Of a DNA stretch of 11,947 nt, positions 1-11,947 are shown piece after piece. Positions within the stretch are counted from its first letter, which is position 1. Each line of letters opens with the position of its first letter. This stretch comes from Ochromonadaceae sp. CCMP2298 (lineage: Eukaryota; Sar; Synurophyceae; Ochromonadales; Ochromonadaceae). The notes below the pieces were generated by a model, which made no database searches, was not told the DNA's origin, and saw nothing but the letters and a program-made list of their open reading frames with translations. Position numbers and translations under genes: made by a program. The stretch is taken from the NCBI GenBank assembly GCA_026770595.1, contig MU634479.1, positions 1-11,947 on the forward strand. Reading direction: 5' to 3'.

Positions 1-110
1 TGTATAGTGTATAGTGTATAGTGTATAGTGTATAGTGTATAGTGTATAGTGTATAGTGTATAGTGTATAGTGTATAGTGTATAGTGTATAGTGTATAGTA
101 TAGTGTATAG
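1..110. repeat. 7-bp tandem repeat (TGTATAG)n
   Basis: Fourteen perfect copies of TGTATAG cover 1-98, then a copy lacking 2 bp (99-103) and one more perfect copy (104-110). The array begins at or before the window edge. It lies in the putative eighth intron (or 3' UTR) of the BEACH gene. Confidence 0.97.
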
Positions 111-168
111 TGCAGTGCACAGTGAAAAGTGGATAGGGGACATGCGACAGGGGACAGTTTGCACTCAC
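1..168 (-). other. Probable start of intron 8 of the BEACH gene (or its 3' UTR)
   Basis: The last exon reaches GCAAA followed by GTGAGT, a full donor consensus, in a WD40 blade that ends with [21 protein letters not shown] proteins normally have further blades after this point. Read without splicing, the same bases give a TGA stop at 167-165, so 1-164 would be 3' UTR. I favour an intron. Confidence 0.6.
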
Positions 169-10041
<9,873 letters not shown>

Positions 10042-10589
10042 CCCTCCTCGTTGTTGAATTCACACCCTGTGAACGGACTCTGCTCTAGACAGCTTTTACC
10101 GCACACGTCCCGGCCAGACAACCACGTCGCAAGTTCAACGACGAGGCGATGTGAGCAGTTGATCTTTCCCTGTGATAAGTTGCGGTTGGACTGTGATAAC
10201 TTAAAGTTCAGATCGGATCCCAATGCAGGATCCCAGTTGAGGATCTCGATCGCGACACGCAAAACCTGTCAAATTCGACCGCTTTACTCCTCTCTCATTG
10301 CAAGAACTTGTTCACCACGGAAGAGCCTGTTGCTCACAAGTCGACGACAGGATCAGCGTATTCCGAGACGTTCTATTGAGGCAGCTGCGTGCGGTAGGAA
10401 CCAAGGTTTCACAGGAACTCGTGGGACCACCGGCGCCCTCATTCATTCGCGGGGTGTGGTTTCTTAATCCGACAGTCATGGTCCTTCAAGTCACGCAAGT
10501 GGACATCCATGTACGCCCTTCTCCTCCCAAATCATCACATTCGCCGCTAATCATACCTCCTTTCATCCACCATTGCTCAGTGCCGGGGC
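10042..10589. promoter_or_regulatory. Divergent upstream region between the BEACH and CRIB genes
   Basis: No convincing coding sequence on either strand: open frames here have no recognisable domains. It separates divergently transcribed genes, so it should hold both promoters and 5' UTRs. I see two CTGTGATAA copies (10170-10178 and 10191-10199) containing the WGATAR motif, and two GGATCCCA copies (10215-10222 and 10228-10235). I see no clear TATA box. A possible 5' UTR or coding intron of the CRIB gene lies at 10511-10580. Confidence 0.5.
10170..10199 (+). promoter_or_regulatory. Paired GATA-type motifs
   Basis: CTGTGATAA occurs at 10170-10178 and 10191-10199, start-to-start 21 bp, or about two helical turns. 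TGATAA matches the WGATAR site bound by GATA zinc-finger factors in many eukaryotes. Assigning such a factor here is inference. Confidence 0.3.
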
Positions 10590-10897
10590 ATGTTCAAGTG
10601 CATCACACACTCTGTGAGGAATCTCTTTAGTCAAGACCCTCCCTCGTTCGAGATCTCGACACCTTACAACTTCCAGCACATCCAACACGCCGAGGTGGAC
10701 CCGCAGTCCCCGACTGGTTTTGTGGTGAGTCTCCTTCGTCGCGAACGCAACGTTTGATGAGCCATTTTGACTAACACATCGTCTCTCAAAATCTCCTGCT
10801 CGGTCAGATCTCCCTTGTGATTAAGACAGCTGGGTCCCCAAGCAAGCTATGCACGAAGATATTTAAGCCCTCTTCAGCGACCTACTATCTTCCCTAG
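10590..10897 (+). CDS. Small CRIB-motif protein (putative Rho/Cdc42/Rac effector), two exons
   Basis: Exon 10590-10724 encodes 45 residues from ATG (MFKCITHSVRNLFSQ). Residues 22-45 contain ISTPYNFQHIQHAEVD...SPTGFV, which fits the CRIB/PBD pattern I-S-x-P-x-x-F-x-H-x-x-H; the usual V-G after the second His is A-E. CRIB motifs bind GTP-loaded Cdc42/Rac. The exon ends at GTGAGT. The proposed intron, 10725-10807, has a strong branch site (TTGACTAACAC) and acceptor CGGTCAG. The next exon, 10808-10897, then adds 29 residues to a TAG, giving 74 aa with no kinase. An alternative acceptor (CAG at 10827-10829) would give 114 aa ending at 11039. The usual GLP after GF(V) is not found with either. The Cys near the N-terminus could be lipidated (guess). 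An in-frame TAA lies upstream, but a spliced 5' exon with ATG at 10478 is also possible. The CRIB exon is secure, its partners are not. Confidence 0.55.
10725..10807 (+). other. Proposed intron of the CRIB gene (phase 0)
   Basis: 83 nt with donor GTGAGT, branch-site match GACTAAC about 35 nt before the end, and acceptor CGGTCAG. Without splicing the frame stops at the TGA at 10758-10760, eleven codons past the exon. The acceptor choice is uncertain because CAG at 10827-10829 is also available. Confidence 0.6.
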
Positions 10898-11231
10898 ATT
10901 ATTTGATATGCGGATGTATCACCACGAGTGCAGTGCGTCCCTCGTCCCTTCTCTGTATGTTTGTGTCCAACAGTTATCGACCTTTATCAGCCAGCATACC
11001 CTATTCAGTCAGACCCTATTCAGTAGCGGAGGTGCATAGCCACGTATTCTTCAAAACAAGCTGGTTGACTGATATATCATCTTATTCTTGAAAAAACTAA
11101 TGTAGACAGTATAAACATAGCGCACCGTGCAACCGGCGCAGAGGCATGCAGCACGCACTACGCGTACCGCAGACGGATTTGGCCTCGAAATAATACAGTG
11201 GTGAGGGAGTACCTAGGAGTAAGCCAAGGTG
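10898..11231. other. Intergenic region between convergent gene ends
   Basis: Lies between the proposed TAG of the CRIB gene and the stop of the KCTD gene. I see no RNA gene and no AATAAA signal on either strand. It has a perfect 12-bp direct repeat, ACCCTATTCAGT, at 10998-11009 and 11013-11024. If the alternative CRIB-gene acceptor is used, coding sequence would extend to 11039. Confidence 0.5.
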
Positions 11232-11947
11232 TTAAGGGGGACCCTGGTACATAGCGCCGGCCGCCACGTAGGAGTTCTGGGGGCGCCGCAGCGGGTTCGG
11301 ACCGCCGTCCATAAGACCCGGCCAGGTAACTGCAATCTGCGGACTGGGGCTGGACAGCTGATCAACAGGGATGTTCTCTATCGCTCTCTGGAGGGATTCC
11401 AGGCGGTAGAAGGACGCCTCGGAGTAGAGCTCCTTTAGGGTCTCCAGTTCATTGGGCAGCGCGTTGGATCGCAGGAAAGCCAATATGTGCCTGAACAGCC
11501 ACCAGTCCCGATCGAAGTACACAAGACCGTCCGCATTAGGGTCAATGAAGCTCTTTTGCCTGCAGCACGCCGCGAGAGTGCTGTACGGATCTCTGGACAA
11601 TGTCGCCACGTCTGCCTCGAACAGCTGTCCGCCCACGTTCAAACCGATCAACGTGTTGGGCTCGAGGAATATAAACTCCTCTTTGTTCATGATGCTGTGA
11701 GGAGGGCAATTGAACAGTCAGTAAGCAGTTTAAGTTAGCTTGAGAGAAAGAAACCAACGGTGTTTCAGTGCATGGCGGAGAGTGTGGCTTACTCAGTAAG
11801 AGTGGTCTCGTTCGTCCCTTTCAATTGCGCGATTTTAACCCAAACCTCCTGAAGACTCTTCGTTTCGTTATCCAGCTCTTTCTCGTACTCATCGAGCTCC
11901 TTCCACAAGGACTTGATGTCCAGCTCGTTGTGCATTACTTCGAGGGC
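11232..11947 (-). CDS. Coiled-coil plus BTB/T1 (KCTD-like) protein, 5' end outside window
   Basis: Two exons are visible: 11947-11793 and 11694-11232 (stop TAA), joined in phase 2 across a GTAAGC...CACAG intron, giving 205 residues in the window. Residues 5-45 are rich in charged and leucine residues (ELDIKSLWKELDEYEKELD) and look like a coiled coil. Residues 70-155 are a BTB/T1 (potassium-channel tetramerisation, BTB_2) domain: LNVGGQLFEADVATLSRDP, then FDRDWWLFRHILAFLRSN and ELYSEASFYRLESLQRAI. There are no membrane segments, so this is not a channel. Soluble KCTD-type proteins oligomerise through this domain, and several animal members are Cullin-3 adaptors. The C-terminal 45 residues are Pro/Gly-rich and not recognisable. 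An in-frame ATG at 11935-11933 could be the start, but the frame stays open to the edge. Confidence 0.85.
11695..11792 (-). other. Intron of the KCTD-like gene (phase 2)
   Basis: 98 nt, donor GTAAGC, acceptor CCTCCTCACAG. Branch-site candidates GCTAACT and TACTGACT lie 20-50 nt before the acceptor. It splits an Asp codon before IMNKEEF. The unspliced frame stops at once (GAG TAA), supporting the intron. It shows none of the tandem arrays found in the BEACH-gene introns. Confidence 0.85.

Noticed and set aside
1-110. CRISPR or satellite-like array
   Set aside because: The unit is 7 bp with no spacers, so this is a simple minisatellite, not CRISPR.
10051-10467. Plus-strand 138-codon open frame upstream of the CRIB gene
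   Set aside because: Composition is irregular (many Arg, Ser, Thr, Cys), with no recognisable motif. It begins just 10 bp from the BEACH start codon in a divergent promoter region, so it is probably a chance frame.

Overview
This is a window of nuclear DNA from a eukaryote. The evidence is spliced genes with GT-AG introns, branch-point-like motifs (CTAAC, CTGAC) and eukaryote-specific domains (BEACH, CRIB, BTB/KCTD). Exons are GC-rich, introns short (70-180 nt) and genes closely packed, which fits a compact protist, algal or fungal-type genome. The lineage cannot be fixed from the sequence. The KCTD and BEACH proteins look to me more like those of protists and algae than of animals or plants, but that is an impression only.

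Layout. Positions 1-10041 (minus strand) hold most of one giant gene for a BEACH-family protein. Eight coding exons can be joined with consistent phases to give about 3,025 residues. In order they carry a short N-terminus, a concanavalin-A/LamG-like domain, long helical-repeat stretches with disordered acidic/serine linkers, a PH-BEACH domain, the BEACH domain and an incomplete WD40 propeller. The gene probably runs off the left edge through an eighth intron that holds a 7-bp minisatellite. Positions 10042-10589 are the divergent upstream region, with two GATA-type motifs. A small plus-strand gene follows (about 10590-10897); its first recognisable exon encodes a CRIB motif, which binds Rho-family GTPases. 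About 330 bp further on, converging from the right edge, is the 3' part of a minus-strand gene (11232-11947) for a coiled-coil plus BTB/T1 (KCTD-like) protein.

The most unusual material is in the introns of the BEACH gene. The gene has one 6.58-kb exon, then a cluster of introns over the PH-BEACH region. Four consecutive introns there (3-6) share a recognisable sequence core and layout, as expected if they are copies of one introner-like element. Other introns carry tandem repeats (7 bp, 11 bp, 6 bp), including a telomere-like TAGGGG array that forms a 3' splice-site pyrimidine tract. All four introns that carry arrays are in this one gene.

The three genes share no obvious pathway. BEACH proteins scaffold membrane trafficking, CRIB proteins read Rho-GTPase state at membranes and the cortex, and KCTD proteins oligomerise, often as ubiquitin-ligase adaptors. 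Their adjacency is not evidence of shared function.
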